Source: Labrenzia sp. PHM005
GTDB lineage: Bacteria; Pseudomonadota; Alphaproteobacteria; Rhizobiales; Stappiaceae
Length of the DNA: 64,000 bases
Reading direction: 5' to 3'
Assembly (NCBI RefSeq): GCF_006517275.1
Contig: NZ_CP041191.1
Span: forward strand, 4,149,001-4,213,000
Shown: positions 8,543-17,256 of the stretch, piece by piece
Layout of the letters: every line of letters begins with the position of its first letter
Numbering within the stretch: position 1 is the stretch's first letter
Translations under genes and position numbers: made by a program
Notes under the pieces: generated by a model
What the model was told of the DNA's origin: nothing
What the model saw: only the letters and a program-made list of their open reading frames with translations
Database searches by the model: none

Positions 8543-9394
8543 CTAAATAGCGGACAAAGATTTGTTTCTGGTGCGCCACAAAATCCACTGTCGGCGAAGC
8601 TGTGAAAGTTCCACTGTCTGTTTGAGTGGATCAAATCCTGGTGTTTCCATCTTCTTCAAGAACGGTTCAACCAGGGCCAGCGGCAAAAAGGCGTTCCGGC
8701 AAGGTTTCGGAACGTCGTCCACCGCTTGCCGGACGCGCTCGAGATGATGACGGATATGACCGCGCATTTCCGTCAAGGCCGCGCCGAGTTCTGCTGTCAT
8801 TTGGCCCTTGAAGATGGTCTGCGGATCCACGCCATGGCGCTTCAGGAGATCCTTCGGCAGATAGAGTTGTTGCCGTGTCGCGTGCCACGGCAAAGCACGC
8901 AGAAGTCCCGTCATGCCATAGGCAACGCCCGCGTGCCCCGCAGCGGTCGCAACTTTGGGGTCCTCGCCGGAGTTCAAGACATAGCAGGCCAACTGGATCA
9001 GACCTGAAACCGTTTCACCGGTATAACCTTCCAGGTCATTGAGGCTCGGCATGGGATCATTATAGAGGTCAAAGATCCGCGCCTCGGTCATAGCAATCAA
9101 GCCATGTTTTGGCAGCTTGTAGCTCTCAATGGTTTGAAGAAGTGCATTCGCAATCGGATTGGAGGCAACGGCACCGTGTTCCGTTCCTTCCAGGAGATCG
9201 CGCCACCATTGCAGGCGGACTTCGCCGGGCAACGGCTCCGACACGCTTTCCCGGACACGGGCTATTTCCACATTGAAGGCATAAAGTGCCATCAGGCCGG
9301 GCCGGTGTGCCTCAGGAGCCAGCAAGGCGCTTAAGTAGCGGTCCTTGTCATACTGGCGCACGACCTCTACGGCGTGATCGAAGTCCTTGTCCAT
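8543..9394 (-). CDS. Squalene/phytoene synthase-like protein of the NDUFAF6 type
   Basis: 283 aa with the all-helical squalene/phytoene synthase fold by sequence pattern (YAFNVEIARVRESV, LQWWRDLLEG, YGMTGLLRALPWHA, QLYLP). The aspartate-rich DxxxD motifs that bind prenyl diphosphate in true synthases are not visible: the first is replaced by FNVEIARV. This matches the NDUFAF6 branch, whose mitochondrial member is a complex I assembly factor. The bacterial role is inferred as respiratory complex I assembly rather than carotenoid synthesis, and no carotenoid gene lies nearby. Downstream of the NDUFAF3-like gene in the same leftward unit. Confidence 0.8.
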   Translation of the reverse strand: MDKDFDHAVEVVRQYDKDRYLSALLAPEAHRPGLMALYAFNVEIARVRESVSEPLPGEVRLQWWRDLLEGTEHGAVASNPIANALLQTIESYKLPKHGLIAMTEARIFDLYNDPMPSLNDLEGYTGETVSGLIQLACYVLNSGEDPKVATAAGHAGVAYGMTGLLRALPWHATRQQLYLPKDLLKRHGVDPQTIFKGQMTAELGAALTEMRGHIRHHLERVRQAVDDVPKPCRNAFLPLALVEPFLKKMETPGFDPLKQTVELSQLRRQWILWRTRNKSLSAI

Positions 9395-9421
9395 GTCCGC
9401 CTATATGGCTTTTGAGGAAGG

Positions 9422-9808
9422 TTAGTCCACAGCGAGCAGCGCTGCCGCGACTGCCCGTTCTTCGGAGAGTAGAACATTGTAGGTGCGCACCGCAGCGCCA
9501 GTGGACATGGGATCGGCCAAAATCCCGGCTTCGCGGAACATGGCTTTCAAATCCGCCGGGAGCGGCAGGAGGTCCAGACCGGTTCCAACCAGAAGTACTT
9601 CGATATCAGCACGTTCTTCCAAAACCTTTTCAAAGGCTTCGTGGTTGAATTCGGACGGTTTGTTCAAGTTCCAACCGTAGATGCCGCTTGGCACGCACAA
9701 AAGAGAGCCGCGATGCGACATTTCCGCAAAGCGGAACCCGCCGTCGCCGTAAGCGTCCAGAGGGGCCCGCCCCGGGAAATGGGCATCGCGAATTTCAAGT
9801 CCCTTCAC
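9422..9808 (-). CDS. Mth938/DUF498-domain protein, NDUFAF3 homologue
   Basis: 128 aa, GTG start at 9808, only two bases after the secF stop, so translation is probably coupled. The sequence (VPSGIYGWNL..., VLLVGTGLDLLPLP, GILADPMSTGAAVRTYNVLLSEERAVAAALLAV) is the Mth938-like/DUF498 family, whose mitochondrial member NDUFAF3 helps build the complex I peripheral arm. Placement with secD, secF and yajC is common in alphaproteobacteria, and fits a role near the membrane insertion machinery. The next gene downstream is a homologue of another complex I assembly factor, NDUFAF6. Confidence 0.88.
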   Translation of the reverse strand: MKGLEIRDAHFPGRAPLDAYGDGGFRFAEMSHRGSLLCVPSGIYGWNLNKPSEFNHEAFEKVLEERADIEVLLVGTGLDLLPLPADLKAMFREAGILADPMSTGAAVRTYNVLLSEERAVAAALLAVD

Positions 9809-9810
9809 GG

Positions 9811-10761
9811 TCAGACCGCCGCTTCCGACCCTTCGCCCTTTTCACCGTCTTCATCTTTCGGTGCCAGAGCATCGGACCGAAGGTTCAACAGGATTAGGAA
9901 CGGAGCTGCAAGGAAGATCGACGAATAGGTGCCAATCACGATGCCGAAGATCATCGCCAATGTGAACGACTGGATCACTTCACCGCCAAACGCATAAAGC
10001 GCGATCAAGGCCAGCAAGGTGGTGACAGAGGTCATGGTCGTCCGCGACAGGGTTTCGTTGATCGAAAGATCCAGCAGCTCGGTCAGTGGCTTCTTCTTGT
10101 ATTTCCTGAGGTTCTCACGGATCCGGTCATAGACAACCACGGTATCGTTGAGCGAATACCCGATAATCGTCAGGACGGCCGCGATACTCGACAAGGAGAA
10201 GTCCAGCTGCAACAGCACAAACAGGCCGACAGTGACCACCACGTCGTTGGCCGTGGTCAGGATCGCCCCAACGGCAAAGTGCCATTCGAAGCGGAACCAG
10301 ATGTAGAACATGATCGCCAAAAGCGATGCGATCACCGCGATCGCGCCAGCCTGGGCCAGCTCGCCGGAAACGCGTGGACCGACCACTTCAACACGGCGGA
10401 AGTCAACATTGTCATCGGCAAAGATGGTCCGCACCTTGCCGACAACCGATTGCTGGGCAAGTTCACCGCCTGGCTGTTCTTCAACCCGGATCAGGATGTC
10501 GTCTGGCGCACCAAACTCCTGCACCTGAACATCGCCCAAGTTGAGGCTCGACAATTCGGAGCGGATCGCACCGATATCGGCCGGGCCATCGGTCTTGATC
10601 TCGATGATCGTGCCACCTTTAAAATCGATGCCGAAATTCAGGCCGACGGTGAAGAACCCCGCAAGTGAAGCAACCACCAGCAGGATAGACAGCGGAAAAC
10701 TGATTTTCCGCAGCCACATGAATTTGAATTTCGTGTTGTCCGGAACAAGTCTCAGCAACAT
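9811..10761 (-). CDS. secF: SecF, protein translocase subunit
   Basis: Inner-membrane subunit that, with SecD, uses the proton motive force to complete protein export through SecYEG. 316 aa. The N-terminal membrane segment (LSILLVVASLAGFFTVGL) is followed by GIDFKGGTIIEI, the SecF/SecD signature. A periplasmic domain follows, then five membrane segments with GYSLNDTVVVYDRIREN, the hallmark of SecF. 17 bases separate it from secD upstream, and it runs into the NDUFAF3-like gene. Confidence 0.97.
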   Translation of the reverse strand: MLLRLVPDNTKFKFMWLRKISFPLSILLVVASLAGFFTVGLNFGIDFKGGTIIEIKTDGPADIGAIRSELSSLNLGDVQVQEFGAPDDILIRVEEQPGGELAQQSVVGKVRTIFADDNVDFRRVEVVGPRVSGELAQAGAIAVIASLLAIMFYIWFRFEWHFAVGAILTTANDVVVTVGLFVLLQLDFSLSSIAAVLTIIGYSLNDTVVVYDRIRENLRKYKKKPLTELLDLSINETLSRTTMTSVTTLLALIALYAFGGEVIQSFTLAMIFGIVIGTYSSIFLAAPFLILLNLRSDALAPKDEDGEKGEGSEAAV

Positions 10762-10778
10762 TGGTCTTTACTCCCGGA

Positions 10779-12395
10779 TCAAATCGGCAAGACGGACGGA
10801 CGGCGGAAGCGCACCCAGAGGGCGACCAAAAGCCGGCTGAACGTGAAGGCTGAGAAAACGGTGGTGAAAATCCCGATCGCCAGGGTCACGGCGAAGCCGC
10901 GAACCGGTCCGGATCCAAGCTGGAACAGGATAACGGCGGCAATCAGCGTGGTGATGTTGGCGTCCAAGATGGTGCCAAGCGCCCGCTTGTAGCCCGCATC
11001 AATCGCAGAAATGGCCGACCGTCCTGCCCGCGCTTCTTCGCGGATACGTTCAAAGATCAGCACGTTGGCGTCCACCGCCATACCGATGGTCAAAACGATA
11101 CCGGCGATGCCCGGCAAGGTGAGCGTGGCTTGCAGGAACGTTAGGGCTCCAAAAATCAGGAACATATTCCCAACAAGTGCGATATCCGCAATGACGCCGA
11201 ACCGTCCGTAGGCCAGGATCATGAACACAATCACCAGGACACCAGCGATGATGGAGGCCATCTTGCCGGATTCAATGGAATCGGCACCAAGACCCGGACC
11301 AATGGACCGTTCTTCGATGACCGTCAGCTTGGCCGGCAAGGCACCGGCACGAAGCAAGACAGCAAGGTCGTTTGCCCCATCAACGGTGAAGTTGCCGGAA
11401 ATCTGACCCGCGCCGCCTGTAATCGGCTCGCGGATAACAGGTGCGGAAATGACTTCCTCGTCGAGTACGATCGCAAACGGACGGCCAACATTTTGCTGGG
11501 TAACTGTTGAGAATTTCCGGGCACCGGAGGTGTTGAAACGGAAATTGACAACCGGCTCATTGTTACGCTGGTCGAAGCTGACCTGCGCATCCACCAGATC
11601 TTCACCAGACAAAAGCGGTGCTTCTTCCAAGAGATATGGCAGCGGCGGATCATCCACCGACATCATGACGACAGTGCCAACCGGCGGACGGCTTTGCAGC
11701 GCCTGATCGCCGGACATGGAAGTGTCGACCATGTGGAACGTCAATTGTGCTGTCTGACCCACAAGATCCTTGAGCCGTTCCGGGTCATCTTCACCCGGAG
11801 CTTCCACCAGGATCCGGTCTGTGCCCTGACGTTGAATGTTCGGCTCCGTCGTGCCCAGTTCATCGACGCGGCGGCGGATGACTTCGATCGACTGCTGGAC
11901 GATGTTGGTCATCCGGTCAGCAAGGCCTTGCTCAGAGTAGGTGAAGCGGACGAGGCCATCGTCAGTGACCGTAATCTCAAACTCATTCACCGGCTGACCG
12001 GCAAAGATGTTGGAGACCAACGGATTGACCAGCGGCTGCAGGCGTTCTTCTGCTTCAGCCAGGCGTGTCAGATCACGAATGCGGACCTGGGCGGCTTCGC
12101 CCTGCACCCCAAGACCGGTGTAGCCGATCCTTGGGCTTTCGCGCAGCGATCCCCGCATGTCGCTGACAAGCGCTTTCATGCGCTTTTGAATGTAATCCTT
12201 CTGGTCGATCTCATAGAGCAGGTAAGCCCCGCCCTGGAGGTCAAGCCCGAGGACCATCTGGTTCTTCGGCAGGAAGTCCGGCCAGCTTTCGATGGTTTTT
12301 GCGGAAAAGAAGTTGGGCAACGTCGTCACAAATCCCGCGACAACCACGAGGACGATGAGCGCAATTTTCCAGCGTGCGAAATAGAGCATGGTCAA
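10779..12395 (-). CDS. secD: SecD, protein translocase subunit
   Basis: 538 aa. A first membrane segment (IALIVLVVVAGFVTTLPNF), then LGLDLQGGAYLLYEID, the SecD D1 motif. A large periplasmic P1 region contains VNFRFNTSGARKF and GQISGNFTVD. Five further membrane segments follow, with GMAVDANVLIFERIREE, where the conserved aspartate lies in the proton path. Usual bacterial length. Transcribed leftward between yajC and secF, the canonical yajC-secD-secF order. Confidence 0.97.
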   Translation of the reverse strand: MTMLYFARWKIALIVLVVVAGFVTTLPNFFSAKTIESWPDFLPKNQMVLGLDLQGGAYLLYEIDQKDYIQKRMKALVSDMRGSLRESPRIGYTGLGVQGEAAQVRIRDLTRLAEAEERLQPLVNPLVSNIFAGQPVNEFEITVTDDGLVRFTYSEQGLADRMTNIVQQSIEVIRRRVDELGTTEPNIQRQGTDRILVEAPGEDDPERLKDLVGQTAQLTFHMVDTSMSGDQALQSRPPVGTVVMMSVDDPPLPYLLEEAPLLSGEDLVDAQVSFDQRNNEPVVNFRFNTSGARKFSTVTQQNVGRPFAIVLDEEVISAPVIREPITGGAGQISGNFTVDGANDLAVLLRAGALPAKLTVIEERSIGPGLGADSIESGKMASIIAGVLVIVFMILAYGRFGVIADIALVGNMFLIFGALTFLQATLTLPGIAGIVLTIGMAVDANVLIFERIREEARAGRSAISAIDAGYKRALGTILDANITTLIAAVILFQLGSGPVRGFAVTLAIGIFTTVFSAFTFSRLLVALWVRFRRPSVLPI

Positions 12396-12459
12396 GCCTT
12401 AAAAGCGGACGGGCCGAAACACTTCCGGCCCATCAAAACTGGTCTCAGCAATGTGCGCC

Positions 12460-12792
12460 TTAAGCGCCTTCTTTGGCCGGTTCGGTTTTGGACCGGACTT
12501 CCTGAACCATGGACCGAACGACACGAACCTTCACGCCTTCAGAAAGTTCCACCTGCAGTTCGCCGTCATCGACAACCTTGGCGACCTTGCCGATCAGTCC
12601 ACCAGTCGTGACGATCGTGTCACCGCGGCGCAGATTGGCAACCATTTCCTGATGTTGCTTCATGCGCTGGCGCTGCGGCCGGATGATCAGGAAATACATG
12701 ATCGCGAAGATAGCCACGAACGGCAGCAGGGACATGAGGAAATCAGGTCCGGCGGCTCCGGCACCTTGCGCATAGGCTGGGGTGATCAACAT
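12460..12792 (-). CDS. yajC: YajC, Sec translocon accessory protein
   Basis: 110 aa. A single membrane helix (FLMSLLPFVAIFAIMYFLII) precedes RPQRQRMKQHQEMVANLRRGDTIVTTGGLIGKV, the conserved YajC cytoplasmic part. It associates with SecDF in the inner membrane. First gene of the leftward secretion unit; the promoter should lie between 12793 and 13033, a region shared with the divergent ATPase gene. Confidence 0.96.
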   Translation of the reverse strand: MLITPAYAQGAGAAGPDFLMSLLPFVAIFAIMYFLIIRPQRQRMKQHQEMVANLRRGDTIVTTGGLIGKVAKVVDDGELQVELSEGVKVRVVRSMVQEVRSKTEPAKEGA

Positions 12793-13033
12793 TCAACTCT
12801 CCTAAGGGGCGTTTCGCTTAAGCCCAGGCCTTTTTTCCGGCCCTTGGCAAAACGCTCAATTCTGGTGGCGCGGACTATAACGTTGGCGCGCCTCATTTCA
12901 AGCATAACCGGCAATTTGCTGCGTACCGGAATGGGAATAACTGCCATTTGCGTTGACAGCCCTTCATGATACTGCTCCCGCCACATCGCTTCCGGCCCTC
13001 AGGTGGGCCTTTTTGACTGAGGTTGCAAGACGA

Positions 13034-13906
13034 ATGAGCGCGCCGAGCGACATTGCCGCATTAAACAAGAAACTCGATTCCTTGATCGAACTGATTGGCC
13101 GGGCTGTGCCTGCTGTTCCGGCACCAACGGATTTTGACTTGGCCGATGCTTTTGTCTGGCACCCCTCACCCGGCGAACTCAATCCTGTCGCTAAAGTGAA
13201 CCGGGTCGATATCACACTGCTGTGCGCCGTCTCTCATGTCCGCGACCTCTTGCTCGACAACACCCGCAGGTTTGCCAGAGGGCTTCCGGCCAATAACGCG
13301 CTGTTGTGGGGTGCACGCGGCATGGGCAAATCCTCGCTGGTGAAAGCCGCGCAAGCAGCAGTGAATACAGAACTTGAATCCAACACGCTGAAACTGATTG
13401 AAATTCACCGGGAAGACATCGAATCGCTGCCCAAACTGATGGCTGAGATCAAATCAGCGCCCTACCGGTTTATCGTCTTCTGCGATGATCTCAGCTTCGA
13501 TCACGACGACACCTCTTACAAATCCCTGAAAGCCGTACTTGAGGGGGGCATCGAAGGCCGGCCGGACAACGTTATCTTCTACGCCACCTCCAACCGCCGG
13601 CATCTGCTGCCACGCGACATGATGGAAAATGAACGCTCGACTGCGATCAATCCGTCTGAGGCAGTTGAAGAAAAAGTCTCTCTATCAGACCGGTTCGGCC
13701 TGTGGCTTGGTTTCCATAAATGTAGCCAGGACGACTATCTGGACATGGTTCGCGGGTATGCGGACCACTACGGCTTGAAGCTGGAAGACGGTAAGTTGCG
13801 TGCTGAGGCTCTGGAATGGGCGACAACCCGCGGCAGCCGGTCGGGCCGTGTCGCTTTTCAATTTATCCAGGATCTGGCGGGCCGAATGGGCAAGGCCTTG
13901 GATTGA
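13034..13906 (+). CDS. DUF815 AAA+ family ATPase
   Basis: 290 aa from the ATG at 13034, preceded by GAGGTT; an open frame back to 12953 uses a non-ATG start and looks non-coding. The P-loop is GARGMGKSSLVKA, Walker B is FIVFCDDLSFD, and a sensor-1-like YATSNRRHLLPRDM follows. This combination defines DUF815 (COG2607), cytoplasmic AAA+ proteins of unknown role. The family often sits next to yajC in alphaproteobacteria, as here where it diverges from yajC. Confidence 0.88.
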   Translation: MSAPSDIAALNKKLDSLIELIGRAVPAVPAPTDFDLADAFVWHPSPGELNPVAKVNRVDITLLCAVSHVRDLLLDNTRRFARGLPANNALLWGARGMGKSSLVKAAQAAVNTELESNTLKLIEIHREDIESLPKLMAEIKSAPYRFIVFCDDLSFDHDDTSYKSLKAVLEGGIEGRPDNVIFYATSNRRHLLPRDMMENERSTAINPSEAVEEKVSLSDRFGLWLGFHKCSQDDYLDMVRGYADHYGLKLEDGKLRAEALEWATTRGSRSGRVAFQFIQDLAGRMGKALD

Positions 13907-13966
13907 TTGGCTCTGTGACCTTGGCGCCGGCGTCCGAAGTCTTGCCGAGGCGACAGAACCAAAAAT

Positions 13967-14428
13967 TTAGTCGTCAAATCCGGAGGAGCGGCCGCGCAGT
14001 TTTTTCACTTGGCCGCGTTGTTTTTTGGCATCCAGTCGCCGCCGCTTAGACCCAAGGGTCGGTTTGGTCGCCTTGCGCGGTTTTGGTTTTTCCGTTGCCC
14101 GTTTCAGCAGATCGATCAGGCGGTTCAGGGCATCTTCACGGTTCCGCTCACGGGTGCGGTGGCGGTCGGCTTGCAGAATGATCTCGCCATATTGGGTCAG
14201 CCGGCTACCAGCAATCTTGGCCGCACGGGATTTCACTTCCTGGGGCAGCGTCTGATTGGCGCGCAGGTTAAAGCGCAGCTGAACCGCAGTTGATACCTTG
14301 TTGACGTTTTGACCACCCGGTCCGGACGCCCGGATAAAGTCCTCACTTAAGTCATCGCGCAGGATGTAGAGGTTTCCGGTTACCGGAATTCGCGAGGATT
14401 GAGCTGGGCCAACCGGTTCGTCGTTCAT
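13967..14428 (-). CDS. arfB: ArfB, ribosome-rescue peptidyl-tRNA hydrolase
   Basis: 153 aa. A class I release-factor-like catalytic domain carries GPGGQNVNKV, with the hydrolytic GGQ at residues 38-40. A long basic tail (KPKPRKATKPTLGSKRRRL...KKLRGR) enters the empty mRNA channel in the ArfB/YaeJ family. It frees peptides from ribosomes stalled without a stop codon. No codon-recognition domain is present, as expected. Its ATG overlaps the stop of the TetR gene by four bases (14425-14428), so the two are co-transcribed. Confidence 0.95.
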   Translation of the reverse strand: MNDEPVGPAQSSRIPVTGNLYILRDDLSEDFIRASGPGGQNVNKVSTAVQLRFNLRANQTLPQEVKSRAAKIAGSRLTQYGEIILQADRHRTRERNREDALNRLIDLLKRATEKPKPRKATKPTLGSKRRRLDAKKQRGQVKKLRGRSSGFDD

Positions 14429-15105
14429 GCGTCTTCCGGAGACTCTTCAGGCATCGAAAGGCCAATGCTGGCCAGAATCTGTTGCGTCACCGCGCGTTCG
14501 GTTTCCAGTTTAAAGTCTTCATCGCTCAAATCTTTACCGGTCAATGCGCGGACCTGAACGGAAAAGTCTGCGTAATGCTGGGTCGTTGCCCAAATGGCAA
14601 ATATCAGATGAACAGCGCTGATCTCGTTGATTTTTCCGGCGTCGATCCAGCTCTCGATCACCTTGGCCTTTTCAGAGACCAGGCGCTTCAGATCGGTTTC
14701 CAGGATCGGCAGGATCTGTGGGGCCCCTTGCATCACTTCATTGGCAAAAAGCCGGGAGGCTTCGGGGAAGCTTGCAGAGATTTCAATCTTCTGCCGGATG
14801 TACTCAGACAGCTCCTGGGCCGGATCTCCCTCCGGATCGAGCGTTTTCAGGGGCGCCAGCCAGACATCCAGAATATGAGCAAGAGCTGCCGTATAAATCG
14901 CTTCCTTGGATGAAAAATAATAGAGCAGATTGGATTTCGACATGCCCGCTTCTGCTGCAATGCGCTCCACCGTCGCGCCGGAATATCCGAATTTGGAAAA
15001 CTCCTGTAAGGCGGCATCCAGAATCAGGGTCCGGTTTTTCTCCTGAATCCGGCTCATGCCGCCGGACCTAGAATTCGCAGGCGCCTGCCCACCCACATCG
15101 GCCAT
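14425..15105 (-). CDS. rutR: RutR-type TetR-family repressor of pyrimidine utilisation
   Basis: 226 aa from the ATG at 15105; in-frame starts at 15150 and 15057 are possible. The N-terminal TetR helix-turn-helix reads VERIAAEAGMSKSNLLYYF. The ligand domain closely follows E. coli RutR: ILDVWLAPLKTLDPEGDP, EYIRQKIEISASFPEASRLF, and LIFAIWATTQHYADF. RutR is released from DNA by uracil or thymine. The gene diverges from a pyrimidine-degradation cluster, and two near-perfect RutR-type operators lie in the shared intergenic region. It probably represses both directions. Confidence 0.88.
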   Translation of the reverse strand: MADVGGQAPANSRSGGMSRIQEKNRTLILDAALQEFSKFGYSGATVERIAAEAGMSKSNLLYYFSSKEAIYTAALAHILDVWLAPLKTLDPEGDPAQELSEYIRQKIEISASFPEASRLFANEVMQGAPQILPILETDLKRLVSEKAKVIESWIDAGKINEISAVHLIFAIWATTQHYADFSVQVRALTGKDLSDEDFKLETERAVTQQILASIGLSMPEESPEDA

Positions 15106-15253
15106 ATAAGTACCCCACTCTCGGCCCCCTCCGGGCCTTTTCCCTGCCATTCCAATAGGTTTGCGAACCTAAAGAACAGCGCCGTCCGTCGCCATTTAAA
15201 TGCACCTTCAACGGACATGATCAGAAATTAGTCATACCGGCTGAATTTGCATC

Positions 15254-15269
15254 TTGACCATTTGGTCAA
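15254..15269. promoter_or_regulatory. RutR-type operator 1
   Basis: TTGACCATTTGGTCAA, a perfect inverted repeat matching the E. coli RutR consensus TTGACCANNTGGTCAA at every defined position. It lies upstream of the rutR-like gene itself and of the pyrimidine-degradation genes, so autoregulation and pathway control are both likely. Confidence 0.88.
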
Positions 15270-15287
15270 ATCCGCCATAGGCTGAAA

Positions 15288-15303
15288 TTGACCAGATGGT
15301 CAG
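15288..15303. promoter_or_regulatory. RutR-type operator 2
   Basis: TTGACCAGATGGTCAG, one mismatch (last base) from the RutR consensus. Its centre is 34 bp from that of operator 1, a little over three helical turns, so two dimers could bind on the same DNA face or each site could govern one of the two divergent promoters. Confidence 0.82.
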
Positions 15304-15599
15304 AAGGCTAGACGATCCGCATCAGCGCCGCAATGGGGCAGACGGGATCAGAATCAGCCAGACCATTGCAAAACAATGGCCGGATAACGGCAAGGCCAAT
15401 CGGCCGACAGAGGACATAGCTTCCGGCAAAAGAGGCAAAAGCCCGCGCGGGATGCATTTGGAACAGCCAGGGGGAGAGGACCCGGCATTTCAGGCAATTT
15501 CCTGCTTGGCGCGGGAGCCTGACCTATGCCTTACTCTCCTCCATTGAAACAACCAACAGTCGGCCCACGCCAATTTTTAAAGGGCCGCGAGGAGGACGC

Positions 15600-16943
15600 A
15601 TGTCGTCATCGGCATCAGCAGCATCGAGCCAAGCTGCGACCAATAATCTTGAAGCGTTCTGGATGCCCTTCACTGCCAACCGCCAGTTCAAACAGGCGCC
15701 GCGGTTGTTCGTTGGGGCAAAAGACATGCACTACACCACCGCCGATGGCCGCCAAGTGCTGGATGGCACGGCAGGGCTTTGGTGCTGTAACGCCGGTCAC
15801 TCCCGGCCGAAAGTCGTTGAGGCCGTTCAAAAGCAGATTGCCGAGCTGGACTATGCGCCCGCATTCCAAATGGGGCACCCGAAGGCGTTTGAACTGGCCG
15901 CCCGCCTGGCTGCCATGATGCCGACGCCGCTGGATCATGTATTCTTCACCAACTCTGGCTCTGAAAGCGTCGACACGGCCCTCAAGATCGCCCTCGCCTA
16001 CCAGCGGACCATTGGTCAAGGCACCCGGACCCGTCTAATCGGTCGTGAACGCGGCTACCACGGTGTTGGTTTTGGCGGCATTTCCGTTGGCGGCATCGTT
16101 GCCAACCGCAAGCATTTCGGGACCATGCTGACTGGTGTCGACCACATGCGCCACACGCATGATTTGGAGCGCAACGCGTTCTCCCGCGGCATGCCGGAAA
16201 ACGGTGCGGAGTATGTCGAAGATCTGATCCGCATCATCCAACTGCATGATCCCTCCACCATCGCAGCCGTGATCGTCGAACCTGTTGCCGGATCCACTGG
16301 TGTCTTGATCCCGCCGAAGGGATATCTGGAGCGTTTGCGGGCGATCTGTGATGAGCACGGCATTTTGCTTATCTTCGACGAGGTTATCACCGGCTTCGGA
16401 CGCCTCGGTTCGCCGTTCGCAGTCGATCATTTTGGTGTGACGCCGGATCTCGTAACCACCGCCAAAGGTCTGACCTCCGGTGTTGTTCCGATGGGAGCAG
16501 TCTTCTGCTCGTCAAACATCTACGATGCGTTCATGACCGGTCCGGAACACATGATCGAATTGTTCCATGGGTATACCTATTCAGCGCATCCTCTGGCCTG
16601 CGCAGCCGCACTGGCAACCCTCGACACCTATGACGAGGAAGGTCTTTTGACCCGCGCAGCGGATCTTGCTCAATACTGGGAAGACGGCCTGCACTCGCTA
16701 AAAGATTGCCCGAATGTCATCGACATCCGCAACCTGGGCCTCATTGGTGCGATCGAACTGACGCCAATCGCAGGCGAGCCGACCAAACGCGCGTTCTCTG
16801 CCTTCTTGAAGGCCTATGACGATGGCCTGTTGATCCGCACCACTGGGGACATCATCGCGCTGTCACCCCCGCTGATCATCTCCAAGGAACAGATCGACGA
16901 GATCTTCGACACCTTGCGGTCTGTCCTAAACGCAATCGACTGA
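15600..16943 (+). CDS. Omega-amino acid:pyruvate aminotransferase (class III)
   Basis: 447 aa, PLP-dependent class III aminotransferase. NSGSESVDTALK (118-129) binds the cofactor phosphate, FDEVITGFGRLG has the PLP-ring aspartate Asp260, and TTAKGLTSG has Lys289, the Schiff-base lysine. The N-terminus LEAFWMPFTANRQFK is typical of beta-alanine:pyruvate aminotransferases. In this locus it would convert beta-alanine released from uracil to malonate semialdehyde; that substrate is inferred from context. First gene of the rightward cluster, with a very strong GAGGAGGA ribosome site, 14 bases before the cupin gene. Confidence 0.92.
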   Translation: MSSSASAASSQAATNNLEAFWMPFTANRQFKQAPRLFVGAKDMHYTTADGRQVLDGTAGLWCCNAGHSRPKVVEAVQKQIAELDYAPAFQMGHPKAFELAARLAAMMPTPLDHVFFTNSGSESVDTALKIALAYQRTIGQGTRTRLIGRERGYHGVGFGGISVGGIVANRKHFGTMLTGVDHMRHTHDLERNAFSRGMPENGAEYVEDLIRIIQLHDPSTIAAVIVEPVAGSTGVLIPPKGYLERLRAICDEHGILLIFDEVITGFGRLGSPFAVDHFGVTPDLVTTAKGLTSGVVPMGAVFCSSNIYDAFMTGPEHMIELFHGYTYSAHPLACAAALATLDTYDEEGLLTRAADLAQYWEDGLHSLKDCPNVIDIRNLGLIGAIELTPIAGEPTKRAFSAFLKAYDDGLLIRTTGDIIALSPPLIISKEQIDEIFDTLRSVLNAID

Positions 16944-16956
16944 TCGGAGGCCCGCT

Positions 16957-17244
16957 ATGACACGGCAAGCCGCCACGAGTGAAACGCTTGTTGATGACGA
17001 CCGCGTCCGGGTCACCCGGTTTGATTTTGAACCGGGTGCCGAGACCGGCTGGCATCGTCATGAATATGACTACGTCATCACTGCGATCACGAATTGCGAG
17101 ATGCTTTTGGAAGAGCCCGGCGGAGAAAACCGGACAGTTACAGTTCCGGCAGGCACAGCTTACCGGCGCACCGAAGGCGTGGAACACAATGTAATCAACG
17201 GCGGAGACACACCGATGTCCTTCGTCGAAGTGGAACTAAAATAG
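16957..17244 (+). CDS. Small cupin protein
   Basis: 95-aa single cupin domain. Motif 1 is GAETGWHRHEYDYVITAI, with metal-binding HxH and Glu/Asp positions, and motif 2 lies around PAGTAYRRTEGVEHNV. It sits tightly between the aminotransferase and the N-carbamoyl hydrolase (14 and 12 bases), so it belongs to the pyrimidine unit. A role with malonate semialdehyde or another reactive intermediate is possible, but no activity can be read from the sequence. Confidence 0.88.
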   Translation: MTRQAATSETLVDDDRVRVTRFDFEPGAETGWHRHEYDYVITAITNCEMLLEEPGGENRTVTVPAGTAYRRTEGVEHNVINGGDTPMSFVEVELK

Positions 17245-17256
17245 GAGAAACCCACC

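Larger units (their letters stand above)
15106..15599. promoter_or_regulatory. Divergent promoter region rutR / pyrimidine genes
   Basis: About 490 bases with no coding frame. It contains the two RutR-type operators (15254-15269 and 15288-15303), about 150 bases upstream of rutR and about 300 bases upstream of the aminotransferase. The long leader from 15304 to 15599 is GC-rich (for example CCCGCGCGGG near 15443-15452) and could fold, but no known riboswitch was recognised. GAGGAGGA at 15589-15596 is a strong ribosome site for the gene at 15600. Confidence 0.6.

Noticed and set aside
8543..9394. Carotenoid phytoene synthase
   Set aside because: Missing aspartate-rich substrate motifs and no crt genes nearby; NDUFAF6-like is the better reading.
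12953..13033. Upstream extension of the DUF815 gene
   Set aside because: Uses a non-ATG start, overlaps the promoter of the divergent yajC, and the following ATG at 13034 with GAGGTT fits better.
15304..15599. Possible riboswitch in the long leader of the aminotransferase
   Set aside because: The GC-rich stretches do not match the guanidine, purine or other riboswitch consensus that I could recall; no aptamer was seen.
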